From Fuerstiella sp. (GTDB lineage: Bacteria > Planctomycetota > Planctomycetia > Planctomycetales > Planctomycetaceae): DNA of 64,000 nt. The notes under the pieces are model-generated. The model had not been told where the DNA came from, did not search any database, and saw nothing but the letters and a program-made list of their open reading frames with translations. The position numbers and the translations under genes are program-made. The stretch is taken from positions 1 to 64,000 of the forward strand of contig JAPYTO010000002.1 in NCBI GenBank assembly GCA_029941865.1. The letters are read 5' to 3'. Below, in pieces: positions 33,035-47,205 of this stretch; position 1 is the stretch's first letter; each line of letters begins with the position of its first letter.

Positions 33035-34867
33035 ATGTCCATATCATTTGAGAGTTGTTCGGGCTGTGATGCCTTCATCCTGTCTGGCACCAAAGAGTGT
33101 CCGCAGTGTGGCCAGGTTCTCGACGCCAATCGTGCCAAGCCAAAGGTGACCTCGGAGGAACTTGGTGTACGCAAGTTTCGGGATATGTTTGATCCCTGCC
33201 GGAAATGCAACGAAATGGTCCGTTCCGGGCTTGTTCGTTGTTGGAACTGTAATTCGTTCATGCGTGCTGATATTGAAGCCAAATACCATGAACTGAAGGC
33301 GAAGCCTCAGGCGATCATTTTTAGTGACATCCCGCTGGAAGAACGAACGGAAATGCTGCCTGCCAGCTTCGAGTCCGGCGGGGGCTACGCGCGTTCAATG
33401 TTTGACGCCGAAGAAGAAGATAACGCGGAATTCACCTTGAATAACCTCCCTGTGACCGACGTTGGCGGTGCCGAATTCGAACTCGCTTCGCTCGCACCAG
33501 CCGCGGCCGCTCCACAACCTGTCGCACCCGCACCCGTGGCGAAGCCTGTCGCGAACGAAGAATCCACGGATACAGCCCCTGCAGAAAAAGCTGACAGTGC
33601 GGCTTCGTCCGTGCGGTCGACGTCGGATGCTGCTAAGCCCGATGACGCTGCAGCGACGGACGGTGCCGTCAGCAAGGAGACTGAACCGACGTCGAAGGAG
33701 CAGAAGTCATCCGGCGACATTGACGACGTTGACCTGGTCGGTATTGCCATGCAGGACGAAAAAGCAGAAAAACGCCGCCAACGTGGCAAGGTGATGGAGT
33801 CGCGTCGCAAGCGAATTCTGTTGCCATGTTCCTGTGGCGCGTGGATTCGCGTCAGCCACGATCAAGGTGGTCGTACTCTGCGCTGCAAGCAGTGCAAGAA
33901 CCCCTTCATTGTGCCGGACATCAAGAAGAAAGAAAAAGGCCCGCAGGAAGCCCGGCGGGTCAACGTGCCGCAGATCAAACTCGGCTGGCTTGAGGATCTG
34001 CAGTTTCACGTCATTGCACCGACGGACGTGGTCTTGAAGCCCGGGAGTCTGGCAAAGACGTTCGAGAACGTGGATGGCATCTTCCACGAGACGGGCCTGT
34101 ACCTCGTGAAGTATGCAGCGCCAGCAAAAAAAAGCATGTTCGGAAAGGCGGCGGACGGCCCACCGGCGGTTGGGCAGCAACGCGTACAGATCAGGGAACA
34201 CATTCAAAAGACCGGAGCCGTTGCCGAACTGCCGTTTGGCGAACTACACACCGTGACTGCGGAACAGACGGCTAAGATTCGACTGATCCAGCCCGTCACT
34301 GAGGCTCACGAAAGTATGTTCGCGGGTGTGCCGGTGTTCGGAGACGGCCGCATCGCTGTTTACATGCCTCTTGAATTGACAGAAAATCGTCAGGCCTTTA
34401 TCTCGATGCCGTTAAGCGTTTATCGCAGATTTTCCGAGCACGCGAGCGACCTGTTCGGGCTGAAGATCCCGGCAGAAGCCAACGGTGTTCCTGCGGCCGA
34501 GGAAACGGACACGCTGTTCTGCTTCCTGAGCGAAGTGAAGATTGAAGCCGTCAAGAACGTGGCCTATTACGAGAACGATCCCGGTTTCGATCTCGAGTTG
34601 TCTGGATACGTTTGCGGAACCTGCGGTGTGGCCATCACTGAGAGTTCTCGAAAAAACAAGAAACTTGGCGGGGCTGCCGGCAAGGGGCTCGCCAAGGCCA
34701 AGTGCCCAAAATGCAACAACAAATTCAGCGACCAGAAGGCCTATCGAGTCACCGCGAGAGCGGAGGGTGGCGAAGAAGTTGAAGATGTCGACGACGTGCT
34801 GAAACCAAAAGCACAGGAAGCTGCGGCAGTGCCAGCAAGCTCAGCGACCGACGATGCTTCGTCCTGA
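33035..34867 (+). CDS. Multi-zinc-ribbon protein of unknown function
   Basis: Cys pairs 'SCSGCDAFILSGTKECPQCG', 'DPCRKCNEMVRSGLVRCWNCN', 'LPCSCGAWIRV...LRCKQCKNPF', 'YVCGTCGVAI...AKCPKCNNKF'. Confidence 0.85.
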   Translation: MSISFESCSGCDAFILSGTKECPQCGQVLDANRAKPKVTSEELGVRKFRDMFDPCRKCNEMVRSGLVRCWNCNSFMRADIEAKYHELKAKPQAIIFSDIPLEERTEMLPASFESGGGYARSMFDAEEEDNAEFTLNNLPVTDVGGAEFELASLAPAAAAPQPVAPAPVAKPVANEESTDTAPAEKADSAASSVRSTSDAAKPDDAAATDGAVSKETEPTSKEQKSSGDIDDVDLVGIAMQDEKAEKRRQRGKVMESRRKRILLPCSCGAWIRVSHDQGGRTLRCKQCKNPFIVPDIKKKEKGPQEARRVNVPQIKLGWLEDLQFHVIAPTDVVLKPGSLAKTFENVDGIFHETGLYLVKYAAPAKKSMFGKAADGPPAVGQQRVQIREHIQKTGAVAELPFGELHTVTAEQTAKIRLIQPVTEAHESMFAGVPVFGDGRIAVYMPLELTENRQAFISMPLSVYRRFSEHASDLFGLKIPAEANGVPAAEETDTLFCFLSEVKIEAVKNVAYYENDPGFDLELSGYVCGTCGVAITESSRKNKKLGGAAGKGLAKAKCPKCNNKFSDQKAYRVTARAEGGEEVEDVDDVLKPKAQEAAAVPASSATDDASS

Positions 34868-34883
34868 GTGAGTGCGGAGTCGG

Positions 34884-36206
34884 TCATGCGGCGTCGCGAC
34901 TGGCAAGTCTGCCACCGGATAATTCGTCGCACAGCAGGCGCGTCGTCTTTTCCACGGCTCCTTGCTGGGCGACAATGATTTTGCGGGCATTTTGCCCCAG
35001 CCGATTCCGTGCATCCGCGTCAGACAGCAGTCTCTTCACTGTGGGCAGAAACTCGTCCTGCGTTTGCAATTGTACGGCGGCTTCCGCGCGACGCAGTTGG
35101 TCGACGATGTCCTTGAAGTTCCATGTGTTGGGACCGAACAGTACGGCGGCTCCGTGAGCTGCCGGTTCAAGCATATTCTGTCCGCCGCGTGGACCGAAAC
35201 TTCCGCCCACGAAAGCGATGTCCGCCAGTCCCCAGCAGGCAGACAGTTCGCCGATGGTGTCCAACAGGATGGCCGCATTACGTGGTGCCGCGTTTTCCTC
35301 GCTGGATTCTGAACGTCGATACAACTGGCATCCTGAGGCACGAACCACGGCCGCCACGTCATCAAATCGTTCTTTGTGTCGGGGAACCAGAATCAATCGC
35401 AGGTTGGTTCGCTCTTTCCGCAGTTCCATCCAGGCATCCAATGCCATCTGTTCTTCCGGATGCTGCGTGCTGCCGGCAATCAGCACGACATCGCCGTCCG
35501 AAATTGAAAATAGTCTTCGAAATTCGATCGTGGCAGCGTTCTCGTGATTCGCTGTCACACCGTCAAACTTTATGGAACCGGTGACCTGTGTTGCTGTCGC
35601 GGAGGTGCCGAGTCTTCGCAATCGACTGGCATATTCTTCCGTCTGTGCGGCGACGACATTAAACTGCCCAAGCAGCGGGGCCATGATTGGCCTCACACGC
35701 GAGTAGCCTCGAAAGCTGCGTTCACTCATCCTGGCATTTGCCAGCGCTGTCATGACGCCCGCTGTGCCACATTCACTCAGGAAATTGGGCCAGAGTTCCA
35801 ATTCGACAAGGACGACCATGGCCGGTTTTACACGCCGAATGGCATTCGCGACGGCCCAGGAAAAATCGAGCGGAAACCATGAAACAGTGCAGTCCGAGAA
35901 TCTTGAGGTGGCCAGCCCGAAGCCGGTGTCTGTCGAGGACGTGACGACGATCCGAAAGGTATCGCCGGTTTCAGTGCGAAAAGCGTCCACGATTTTCTGT
36001 AGCTGCACAACTTCGCCGACACTGACCGCATGAAACCACACCACCGGATTGTCGCCAGTACTGATCGGCAGACTTCCAAATAGTTTTTCACGCCACCCGT
36101 TGCGATATCGCCCGTGGCGAAGACTTCGCCACAGAATAACGGGTGACAGCACCAGCAAAAGAAGTACGTAGATGCAGTTCAAAATCCACTTCATCAGGGA
36201 ATCCAT
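34884..36206 (-). CDS. waaA: 3-deoxy-D-manno-octulosonic acid transferase
   Basis: '[19 protein letters not shown]', '[17 protein letters not shown]', '[34 protein letters not shown]'. Confidence 0.94.
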   Translation of the reverse strand: MDSLMKWILNCIYVLLLLVLSPVILWRSLRHGRYRNGWREKLFGSLPISTGDNPVVWFHAVSVGEVVQLQKIVDAFRTETGDTFRIVVTSSTDTGFGLATSRFSDCTVSWFPLDFSWAVANAIRRVKPAMVVLVELELWPNFLSECGTAGVMTALANARMSERSFRGYSRVRPIMAPLLGQFNVVAAQTEEYASRLRRLGTSATATQVTGSIKFDGVTANHENAATIEFRRLFSISDGDVVLIAGSTQHPEEQMALDAWMELRKERTNLRLILVPRHKERFDDVAAVVRASGCQLYRRSESSEENAAPRNAAILLDTIGELSACWGLADIAFVGGSFGPRGGQNMLEPAAHGAAVLFGPNTWNFKDIVDQLRRAEAAVQLQTQDEFLPTVKRLLSDADARNRLGQNARKIIVAQQGAVEKTTRLLCDELSGGRLASRDAA

Positions 36207-36220
36207 TCCTGTCTGCAGAG

Positions 36221-39766
<3,546 letters not shown>

Positions 39767-40343
39767 GTCCGAAGTGTGTCCTCAAAAAAACACGTTATCT
39801 CAGCGATGCGTTGTCTGACACCGCACTGCAATTTCAGCAGTCAACCGCTTGGCCAACTGTCAGACAGTCTGCCTGACCAGCCCGGCAATCCGTTCCGGAC
39901 GCCCCGCCCAATTGTCGTAACCTGTGTGCCTGCAAGTGTATTAGAACGAGCGAAACTCGGTCAATGGAGACCAGATGGCCGATCCTTCGAACTGACAGGG
40001 CAACTTGCATACCTAACAAATCGCCTGGTTTCGGATATTATCTGCGGTTTTTGGGAATCCTGAGTTTCCTTCATTGGGAATGGGGCAGGATATTTGCCGC
40101 CGCGGTTCGTTGGAAATCCCCGTATCCTGTCACCGTGAGGTATTTCCGCCGGCGGGTTTCTTAGCGATCCGTTGGCCGCGGGCTCCGACTGCATCTGACT
40201 GACAACCGTGCCTTGCGGAAATTAATCTGGCCGGTGATTGACCCGTTTTCAGAAAAACCAGGCTGCGACAGAGGCCCTGGCGATTCCTGACGTCGGCGTG
40301 TCGGGGTATCATGCGTCAACTTGTTCAACCGAAGAGGCTCTGA

Positions 40344-41030
40344 ATGTACAGCCCCCAGACGGATCCAAAATATCAGCCTGAGGAACTTCCCGGCAGTGAA
40401 AGTCTGCCGGAGAACACTATTATCTCTCCGGACACCATGCGCGCTGATCGCCTTCCGCAGGGACAGCATCGGACTCGAAAGTGGCCCGTGCTGCATGCAG
40501 GGGCTGTGCCGAGTATTGATCCTGCGAAGTGGCGGCTGACGATTGACGGACTGGTGGACAGGCCGCTGAGTTGTTCGCTGGAAGAGTTTCATCAGCTGCC
40601 CCGGCGAAAGGTGTACTCGGACTTCCACTGCGTCACCGCCTGGTCGCGGCTTGGCAACCTGTGGGAAGGCGTCGCTATGACGCGACTGCTGGGCGAAGTC
40701 TGCGTTCAGCAAGGTAGCCAATTCGCGGTTGTTGAGGGTCACGATGAGGGCTGGACCACAAATCTGCCGCTGTCAGCATTGTTGCACGAAGACGTGTTGC
40801 TGGCGGATCGACACGACGGCGAACCAATCGACGACGATCACGGCGGTCCGGTAAGGCTGATCGTGCCGCGACTGTTCGCGTGGAAAAGCGCCAAGTGGGT
40901 CAAGCGGATTACGCTGAGTGCTGACAATATTCCCGGCTATTGGGAACAACTCGGCTACCACAACGTCGGAGATCCCTGGCAAAATCAGCGATATCGTGAC
41001 GATTCGGCATGGATGGCCGCTAATGAATGA
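40344..41030 (+). CDS. Sulfite oxidase-like molybdopterin-dependent oxidoreductase
   Basis: 'WRLTIDGLVDRPLSCSLEEFHQLPRRKVYSDFHCVTAWSRLGNLWEGVAM', 'GGPVRLIVPRLFAWKSAKWVKRITL'. Confidence 0.9.
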   Translation: MYSPQTDPKYQPEELPGSESLPENTIISPDTMRADRLPQGQHRTRKWPVLHAGAVPSIDPAKWRLTIDGLVDRPLSCSLEEFHQLPRRKVYSDFHCVTAWSRLGNLWEGVAMTRLLGEVCVQQGSQFAVVEGHDEGWTTNLPLSALLHEDVLLADRHDGEPIDDDHGGPVRLIVPRLFAWKSAKWVKRITLSADNIPGYWEQLGYHNVGDPWQNQRYRDDSAWMAANE

Positions 41031-41172
41031 GAGAAAATTGTCGGTTAGTTCTCAAGTTGCTGCGGTTGGTGTTAGACTTCCGAGGTGACATTCTCTGCCG
41101 CTGGGCGGGGAATTGATCAGCCTGGCCGCCAAAGAGGTTTGTTCAGGCTTCCACTATTCGGAGGACTTCGCC

Positions 41173-41634
41173 ATGCGATGTCCCTTCTGCAAACACGACG
41201 AAACCAAAGTCATCGACTCGCGAAACAGTCAGGATTTTTCCATCCGACGCCGCCGCGAATGTCTGGAATGCAGTCGTCGTTTTACGACTTATGAACGGAT
41301 CGAAGAATCACCAATTAAGGTGATTAAGAAGGATGGATCCCGGGTACCGTTCGACCGAAACCGAATACGAGCGGGTATCGAAAAGGCCTGCTACAAACGC
41401 CCCGTCAGCAACGAACAGATCGATCAGGTCGTTTCTGAAGTCGAAGCCGCCATTTATGAAGACGGTCTGCGCGAACTTCCATCCCGACAGATCGGTGAGT
41501 TGGTCTTCAGTGCACTGCGCGACCTGGACAAAGTTGCGTTTGTCCGTTTCGCATCTGTGTATCGTGAGTTCCAGGACGTCAACGACTTTGTCGAGGAGCT
41601 GCAACCGATTCTGAACGACCTTGATGAAAAGTAA
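41173..41634 (+). CDS. nrdR: Transcriptional repressor NrdR
   Basis: '[44 protein letters not shown]' zinc ribbon plus ATP-cone '[24 protein letters not shown]'; ATG at 41173. Confidence 0.97.
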   Translation: MRCPFCKHDETKVIDSRNSQDFSIRRRRECLECSRRFTTYERIEESPIKVIKKDGSRVPFDRNRIRAGIEKACYKRPVSNEQIDQVVSEVEAAIYEDGLRELPSRQIGELVFSALRDLDKVAFVRFASVYREFQDVNDFVEELQPILNDLDEK

Positions 41635-41636
41635 CA

Positions 41637-41718
41637 CCTACAGCGTATCACGCTGACTTGTGGCCGCGGCGAACGTTCTTCCACTAGCGAGAGTTGCTCT
41701 CCCACGAGCCGCACGACC
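41637..41718. repeat. Dispersed intergenic element family 1, copy B
   Basis: 'ACCTACAGCGTATCACGCTGACTTGTGGCCGCGGCGAACG...CTCTCCCACGAGCC', starting right after the nrdR stop. Confidence 0.6.
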
Positions 41719-44366
41719 ACATCTTTTCGAACACTGCTCTAGTCGAGGCTGCGGAATCCGTGCCCGCCAAACTTCCGGAATCAGAACGCAGCGGCAGAGT
41801 CCTTCGGAAAATTAACGACTGGTTTCGTTCGCATCTTTGCAGCAATCAGTCTGAGCGGGGCGGCAGCTTTCGAGCATTAGCTGGAATTCGTGTTGCCGGG
41901 CATGCTCTTACCCGGGTGTTTGTTTGGCCCCGGCTGCCGCTAAGTGGGTGGACGGCGGTGGCTCTTGTCGGCGGAATAGTCCTTGGCTCGGTCGTGCCAC
42001 CCGTACCTCTGGTGTTGCTTGCAGCAAGTCTGGCGTGCCTGTTCGCAGCAGCATTTTTCAGGCGACGGAATCCTCGTGCGTGCAGTGTGCTTTGTGTGCT
42101 GACGGCGATTGTGTTGCTGGGTGCCGTACGTTGGCAACTGCATCAGGGACCGTCTGCACGCACATCGCTGAAAGATTTTTGCGGTGACGGCCCCGTAACC
42201 CTGACACTGAGGGGACACATCGCGTCCGTTCCCGCTGTTCATGTGCGACCTTCCTCCAGCACCGCGCCACGACTGTATGGGTCCGCCGAGCAATCACGTT
42301 TCCTTGTGTCGGCGACGTCTGTGATCACTTCGACGGGGGAGCGCGATATTGGCGGCAACTACCAGGTCTACGTCGATGGTGACATAACCGGTGTTCTGCA
42401 CAGCGGTGACGAAGTGATGCTGACGGGCCGATGGGATTGGCCTGGTCCTCCCGGCAACCCCGGAGAATTCGACTATGAGCAGTTTCTGACAAGGCGTCAG
42501 ATCTTCGGGCTGTTCTTTGTGAAACATCCTGCTGCAATTCGCGTTGTCACTTCGTGCAGCAGGTGGTCGCCAGGCTACTGGGTCAGCGAACTGCGGCAGA
42601 AAGCGCGTTCCGTTCTGGTGACTGCCGTGCCGGACCGCGTACGAGGAATTGCGTTGGCGTTGTTGCTGGGAAATCGCCATCAACTGCCGTCCGAGACGGA
42701 AGATGCGTTCATTGGCAGTGGCACGATGCACTTGCTGGCTATTTCCGGACTGCACGTCGGGATCCTGTGTGCTTTTTTACTGAGCATCTGTCATCTTCTG
42801 ATCATTCGTCGCAGTTGGGCGCTGCTGTTGACAGCGGCGGTGTGCATCATTTACGCCATGCTCACTGACCTGCGTCCTTCGGTTCTCCGCGCCACCGTTT
42901 TCTTTGTCATCTTTGTGATCGCTCAGCTGGTGCGGCGCAATCAGAGTATTGTCAGCCTGCTGTCCGTGACGGCGATCATCATGGTCAGCGCCCAACCCCA
43001 TCTGGTCTTCGACACGGGAGCCTGGCTGTCGTTTCTGTCGGTGGCGGCTCTTGGCTGGGTCTCCGGGCGCAGGATTCCGGACGACGTGCACCACGACGCG
43101 CCCGCCGATGCCCTGAGTGCTGGTGAAAAACTGCGTGACATGCTGAGCGGTCTGTCGAAGCGGCTCGCACATCGCTTGCAGCAAATGTTGTCCATCCTGG
43201 CACTCACGACACCGTTGGTTGCGGCAACGTTTCATGTGATTTCACCGGTTGGAGTGATCGTGAATGTGCTGCTGATCCCGCTGACCGCACTGACACTGTG
43301 TGCCGGTTTCGTGCTTCTGGCAGCAGGGATGCTGCACCCTTCACTCGCTCATGTCGCGGGGCCCGTGTTTTCGTGGCTACTGACGGCCATGACCAGGATC
43401 GTTGAAGCGACGTCCAGCCTGCACCTGAGTCACGTTTACGTCGCGGACGTTCCGGAGTGGTTTCTACCGCTTTACTATGTGCTGGTCCCCACAATTCTTC
43501 TGATCCGCTGGCGCCCGCTGAAACGAATCGCCGTTCTCGGCCTGTATTGTTCCATCGCTGTGGCATTCTTTGCGGCGACACAGCCAAATACATCGCGCGA
43601 ACTGCGATGTACTGTGCTGGACGTGGGCCACGGCAGCGCAGCTGTGCTGGAGTTTCCCACCGGTGAGGTTTTTCTGGTCGATGGCGGCGCCCTGAATCGG
43701 GGAGAACGTACTGCGGACCTGATCTGTCGCTATCTCTGGCATCGCGGTTATCGAAGCCTGAACGGGATCCTCATCTCGCATGCGGATGCCGATCACTACA
43801 ACGCCGTGTCCGGCATTCTGAAACGCATACCGGTATCGGAACTTCTGACATCCCGAGACTTCGTGACGTCAGACTCGGCATCCGTCCAGTCGGTGATTCA
43901 GCTGGCGGGCGACATGGGCACGCCGGTACGAATTCTGCACAACGGTGACTCAGCGCAAATGGGAATGTCATTCCTGCGGTGCGTTCAGCCTGACTTGCGG
44001 CTGCTGCCACAGGATGCCGACGACAATGAAAAATCGCTGGTTGTCGTTGCTGAGCATGCCGGACGTCGCATTGTGCTGCCGGGAGATCTGGAAGGCAGCG
44101 GCAGTCGGAAGGTGTTTCTGGATGTTGGGCCGACGGATGTTCTCATTAGTCCTCACCACGGCTCGCCGACTGCGAACACGGCCGTGCTGGCCGGTTGCCT
44201 GACTCCGGATACCGTGATTGTGAGTGCTCGAAGTTCAGTAAATGCAGACAGACTTCGAAGCGTTTTCGGTGAAGCCGCTCTCTTTTATACCAGCGACTTT
44301 GGTGCCGTTTCGGTCTCGATCGCCGCCAACGGGCGGTTGTCCGTCACGCCCTGGCGGGATCTGTAG
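41694..44366 (+). CDS. comEC: ComEC/Rec2 family DNA uptake channel protein
   Basis: 'ALALLLGNRHQLPSETEDAFIGSGTMHLLAISGLHVGIL', 'TVLDVGHGSAAVLEFPTGEVFLVDGG', 'SHADADHYNAVSGIL', 'LISPHHGSPTAN'; true start probably downstream of the TTG at 41694. Confidence 0.93.
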   Translation: MLSHEPHDHIFSNTALVEAAESVPAKLPESERSGRVLRKINDWFRSHLCSNQSERGGSFRALAGIRVAGHALTRVFVWPRLPLSGWTAVALVGGIVLGSVVPPVPLVLLAASLACLFAAAFFRRRNPRACSVLCVLTAIVLLGAVRWQLHQGPSARTSLKDFCGDGPVTLTLRGHIASVPAVHVRPSSSTAPRLYGSAEQSRFLVSATSVITSTGERDIGGNYQVYVDGDITGVLHSGDEVMLTGRWDWPGPPGNPGEFDYEQFLTRRQIFGLFFVKHPAAIRVVTSCSRWSPGYWVSELRQKARSVLVTAVPDRVRGIALALLLGNRHQLPSETEDAFIGSGTMHLLAISGLHVGILCAFLLSICHLLIIRRSWALLLTAAVCIIYAMLTDLRPSVLRATVFFVIFVIAQLVRRNQSIVSLLSVTAIIMVSAQPHLVFDTGAWLSFLSVAALGWVSGRRIPDDVHHDAPADALSAGEKLRDMLSGLSKRLAHRLQQMLSILALTTPLVAATFHVISPVGVIVNVLLIPLTALTLCAGFVLLAAGMLHPSLAHVAGPVFSWLLTAMTRIVEATSSLHLSHVYVADVPEWFLPLYYVLVPTILLIRWRPLKRIAVLGLYCSIAVAFFAATQPNTSRELRCTVLDVGHGSAAVLEFPTGEVFLVDGGALNRGERTADLICRYLWHRGYRSLNGILISHADADHYNAVSGILKRIPVSELLTSRDFVTSDSASVQSVIQLAGDMGTPVRILHNGDSAQMGMSFLRCVQPDLRLLPQDADDNEKSLVVVAEHAGRRIVLPGDLEGSGSRKVFLDVGPTDVLISPHHGSPTANTAVLAGCLTPDTVIVSARSSVNADRLRSVFGEAALFYTSDFGAVSVSIAANGRLSVTPWRDL

Positions 44367-44670
44367 CGTTCCGTGTTACCCGGGGCACCGGCAGCTTCTG
44401 CAGGTTGCGACGCGTAAGAGAATCGCGAACGTGTGACATGTCGCAATCAGTTCGGCAGGAAATGCAGCGGAGCGTGAACGCGGCGACGATCGATCGGCAA
44501 ATGCACGCTTCATTGTAGAAATATGCTCAAAATCGTGTAGTCGGCATCATTCGGCAAACGTAAAAAACGACTCCCACCGGCGATCTCCTGCCACACCGAA
44601 TCCCGCGTCTCGAAACGACCGCCGTTTCGCAGACGTCCTGTCTGACTCAGCTCTTTTCGAGCCCATTGCC

Positions 44671-45498
44671 ATGCCCTCAAAAAATCAAAACCTGTCAATT
44701 CTGTTTTTGACAGTCATGTCGTGTGTTTCCACGGGGTGTTGCTGCCTGCCCGGTCGTCGCGCAGCGCATGAACACCTCGTCGCCAGTCAGTTGCGTGCTC
44801 AGGAACTGTTCGCGGAAAACGAAAACCTGCTGATGGCGCAGAACAATCTGAATCAGACAGTGGCGGGGCTGGATCAGACAAATCAGGCACTGGCACAGCA
44901 ACTTGCACAGAATAACGGCCAATTGGCCACGGCGAATTCTCGCATCGACAATCTGCTGGCGGAACGTTCGGAACTCAAGGACCGCTACGTAGCCCGTCTG
45001 GCCGACGCATCCGGTGATCCATTGATGCTGGGCGGGGGTGGCAGCAGCGTTGCCGGACTCGACTATGATCCGTTGACGGGACTGAACAAGTTTCCCGATG
45101 ACGTCCTGTTTGATCTGGGAAGCGCGGAGCTTCGCGCTGAGGCAATTTCTGTGCTGAACGAGTTTGTCAGCCTGGTGAATGCCGGCGGCGCAGACGGAAT
45201 GCGGGTTCTGGTGGTTGGACATACGGATGACCAGCACATCGCACGTGGCGGCAGTACGGCAGCAAAACATCCCACAAACTGGCATTTGTCCACGGACCGC
45301 GCTGGTCAGGTGATCGCGGAGTTGGAGATTCTGGGAATCTCGTCGAAGCGCATGGCGGCGATGGGTTACAGCAAGTTCCAACCGCTTGAAACCGGCATCG
45401 ACGAATCGTCGCGTCAGCGAAATCGTCGGGTCGAACTGTACATCGTTCCCGAAACGACAAACGTGGCTGCCTGGGATCCTGTACGGTCTCTGAATTGA
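44671..45498 (+). CDS. OmpA family protein
   Basis: N-terminal Cys-containing signal, coiled coil, C-terminal 'FPDDVLFDLGSAELRAEAISVLNEF...VVGHTDDQHI...LSTDRAGQVIAEL...QRNRRVELYIVP'. Confidence 0.93.
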   Translation: MPSKNQNLSILFLTVMSCVSTGCCCLPGRRAAHEHLVASQLRAQELFAENENLLMAQNNLNQTVAGLDQTNQALAQQLAQNNGQLATANSRIDNLLAERSELKDRYVARLADASGDPLMLGGGGSSVAGLDYDPLTGLNKFPDDVLFDLGSAELRAEAISVLNEFVSLVNAGGADGMRVLVVGHTDDQHIARGGSTAAKHPTNWHLSTDRAGQVIAELEILGISSKRMAAMGYSKFQPLETGIDESSRQRNRRVELYIVPETTNVAAWDPVRSLN

Positions 45499-45984
45499 TC
45501 ACGCGGCGTCAAAAGATACCGTCAGTGTCGCAGGATCTTCATCCGGAACAGACACCGAAACGTCGCCTTTCGGCACCGGCGACTGTCTGATTCTTCGGCG
45601 GGTCTGCGGATTGGACACTCTGGCCCCGGTTGTTGGCATCTGTCGTCCGGCTTTTGTGAGCTGTTCATCGATGCTTTCGCCCGTGGCACTGGACCGAAAA
45701 CTGGCGTTATAACCGCCGGGGACCGGCCCCTTTGCAGCCGGCAGAGACCCGGCTCCATCAGCGATGATAATGCGAATCAGCGGACTCTTGACCCCCGGTT
45801 CCGGTTTCAGCACCAACGTCCCGGATTCAGGCGCTTCGCCTCCAATTTGTACCGTGACGTCGACCGCGACCCGTCCCCCGAGGTCTTCGTTGCCGCCACA
45901 GCCTGCGGCAAACAGGCACAGGATAACACTGGCCAACACCGTCGCGTCTGCGGCGGTAGCAATTGGTAACAAGCGTGTGTTCAT
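45499..45984 (-). CDS. Small lipoprotein downstream of DUF1559 gene
   Basis: 'ILCLFAAGCGGNEDLGGRVAVDVTVQIGGEAPESGTLVLKPEPG' lipobox and transthyretin-like character. Confidence 0.75.
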   Translation of the reverse strand: MNTRLLPIATAADATVLASVILCLFAAGCGGNEDLGGRVAVDVTVQIGGEAPESGTLVLKPEPGVKSPLIRIIIADGAGSLPAAKGPVPGGYNASFRSSATGESIDEQLTKAGRQMPTTGARVSNPQTRRRIRQSPVPKGDVSVSVPDEDPATLTVSFDAA

Positions 45985-46251
45985 GAGTCTTTCGGCGATG
46001 TCGACACTCCGGTGTCAGCAGCTGCGTTGCTTCGACGACGCGAACACCTCTGCCTGAAGCCTTCTCGAGGTTTGATCATGGGGTCGGACGTCTGCGTCCG
46101 GCTTGTATTTGGCACCACGATTCCTCGCGGTAGCCTCAATTTTCGGCCGCGACGAGGCACCAGAATGCTGTCCGGATACCTGAAACAATGAGCCAACAAC
46201 CGGCGGCTGGCGCCGCGCCGCTCACAAGAACATACGTATCCCGTCAGCCTC

Positions 46252-47205
46252 CTAGAACTCGCCAATAACGTTTCCATCGTTTCGCTGATGCAGGTAGTCC
46301 ATCGTATTGTAGTCCGTATTGTACGAAACAAATCGGGCACTGCCATCTGTCAGCAAAAACAGTCCTCCGCCGGCGTGATAACTCCACCAGTGAAAGATGT
46401 CGTCGCCGGCCGGGTCAGCAAAGTTATCAGGGGGGCGAAATCCGCCAACATAAGGAATTCCTCCGCTGACCGTCGAAAACTGCCAGTTGTCGTGCGTCAA
46501 CATGGTGTCGCCGTGTCCACTGGGGCAGCCAAGCAGGCTGAAGTTCCACATGCCCCAGCCGCCGAACTTGGTAATCACGCCTCGTTCGCCGGCCAGAATT
46601 GTGTTTGAGGTCCCGTCCCTCACATCTCGAATGCGGACACCCTTGCGATTGAAGACACCGCTGGTCAGGTCGGCCACCGGATTACAATTGAAGAAAAACT
46701 GATTCGAGGCGAGTCCGCGGTAGCCGCCGTTTCCAAGATAGTTCGTTGTTCCCATCTCCTGGTTGAACATGATCTTGTCCTCCGAATTCGGGTCGGACGG
46801 ACAGGTCAGTGCGGTCATGCTTTCTGAGGAAATCGGATCGGCAGTGGTGACGACGGTCGAGTCGGCCCCGTTGTAAAGATTTGCCTGATCGAAGTAGGGG
46901 AGCAGGTGAAAAATCCAGCTGCGAGCCGCGTTGGCGTCCACTAGATTATTCATTGGGTCAGCTTCCCAGATGGACGAAGGTGGGAAGATTCCATGCACGT
47001 CGTGATAATTGTGCAACGCAAGTCCCAGCTGTTTCAGATTGTTACGGCACTGAGTGCGCCGGGCCGCCTCGCGAGCCTGCTGTACGGCTGGCAGCAGCAA
47101 GGCGATCAGGATCGCGATGACGGCAATGACAACCAACAGCTCAATCAGCGTAAAGCCGGAGGGAACTCTGGATCGAATGCGTGAAGGAGGGTTCATCGTG
47201 GACAT
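46252..47205 (-). CDS. DUF1559 prepilin-type N-methylation domain protein
   Basis: '[60 protein letters not shown]'. Confidence 0.95.
   Translation of the reverse strand: MSTMNPPSRIRSRVPSGFTLIELLVVIAVIAILIALLLPAVQQAREAARRTQCRNNLKQLGLALHNYHDVHGIFPPSSIWEADPMNNLVDANAARSWIFHLLPYFDQANLYNGADSTVVTTADPISSESMTALTCPSDPNSEDKIMFNQEMGTTNYLGNGGYRGLASNQFFFNCNPVADLTSGVFNRKGVRIRDVRDGTSNTILAGERGVITKFGGWGMWNFSLLGCPSGHGDTMLTHDNWQFSTVSGGIPYVGGFRPPDNFADPAGDDIFHWWSYHAGGGLFLLTDGSARFVSYNTDYNTMDYLHQRNDGNVIGEF

Noticed and set aside
46066-46250. Repetitive-looking GC-rich stretch (gtcggacgtctgcgtccggc, ccggcggctggcgccgcgccgctc)
   Set aside because: Contains short self-complementary stretches but no second copy found in the window and no clear arms; too weak to call a repeat.
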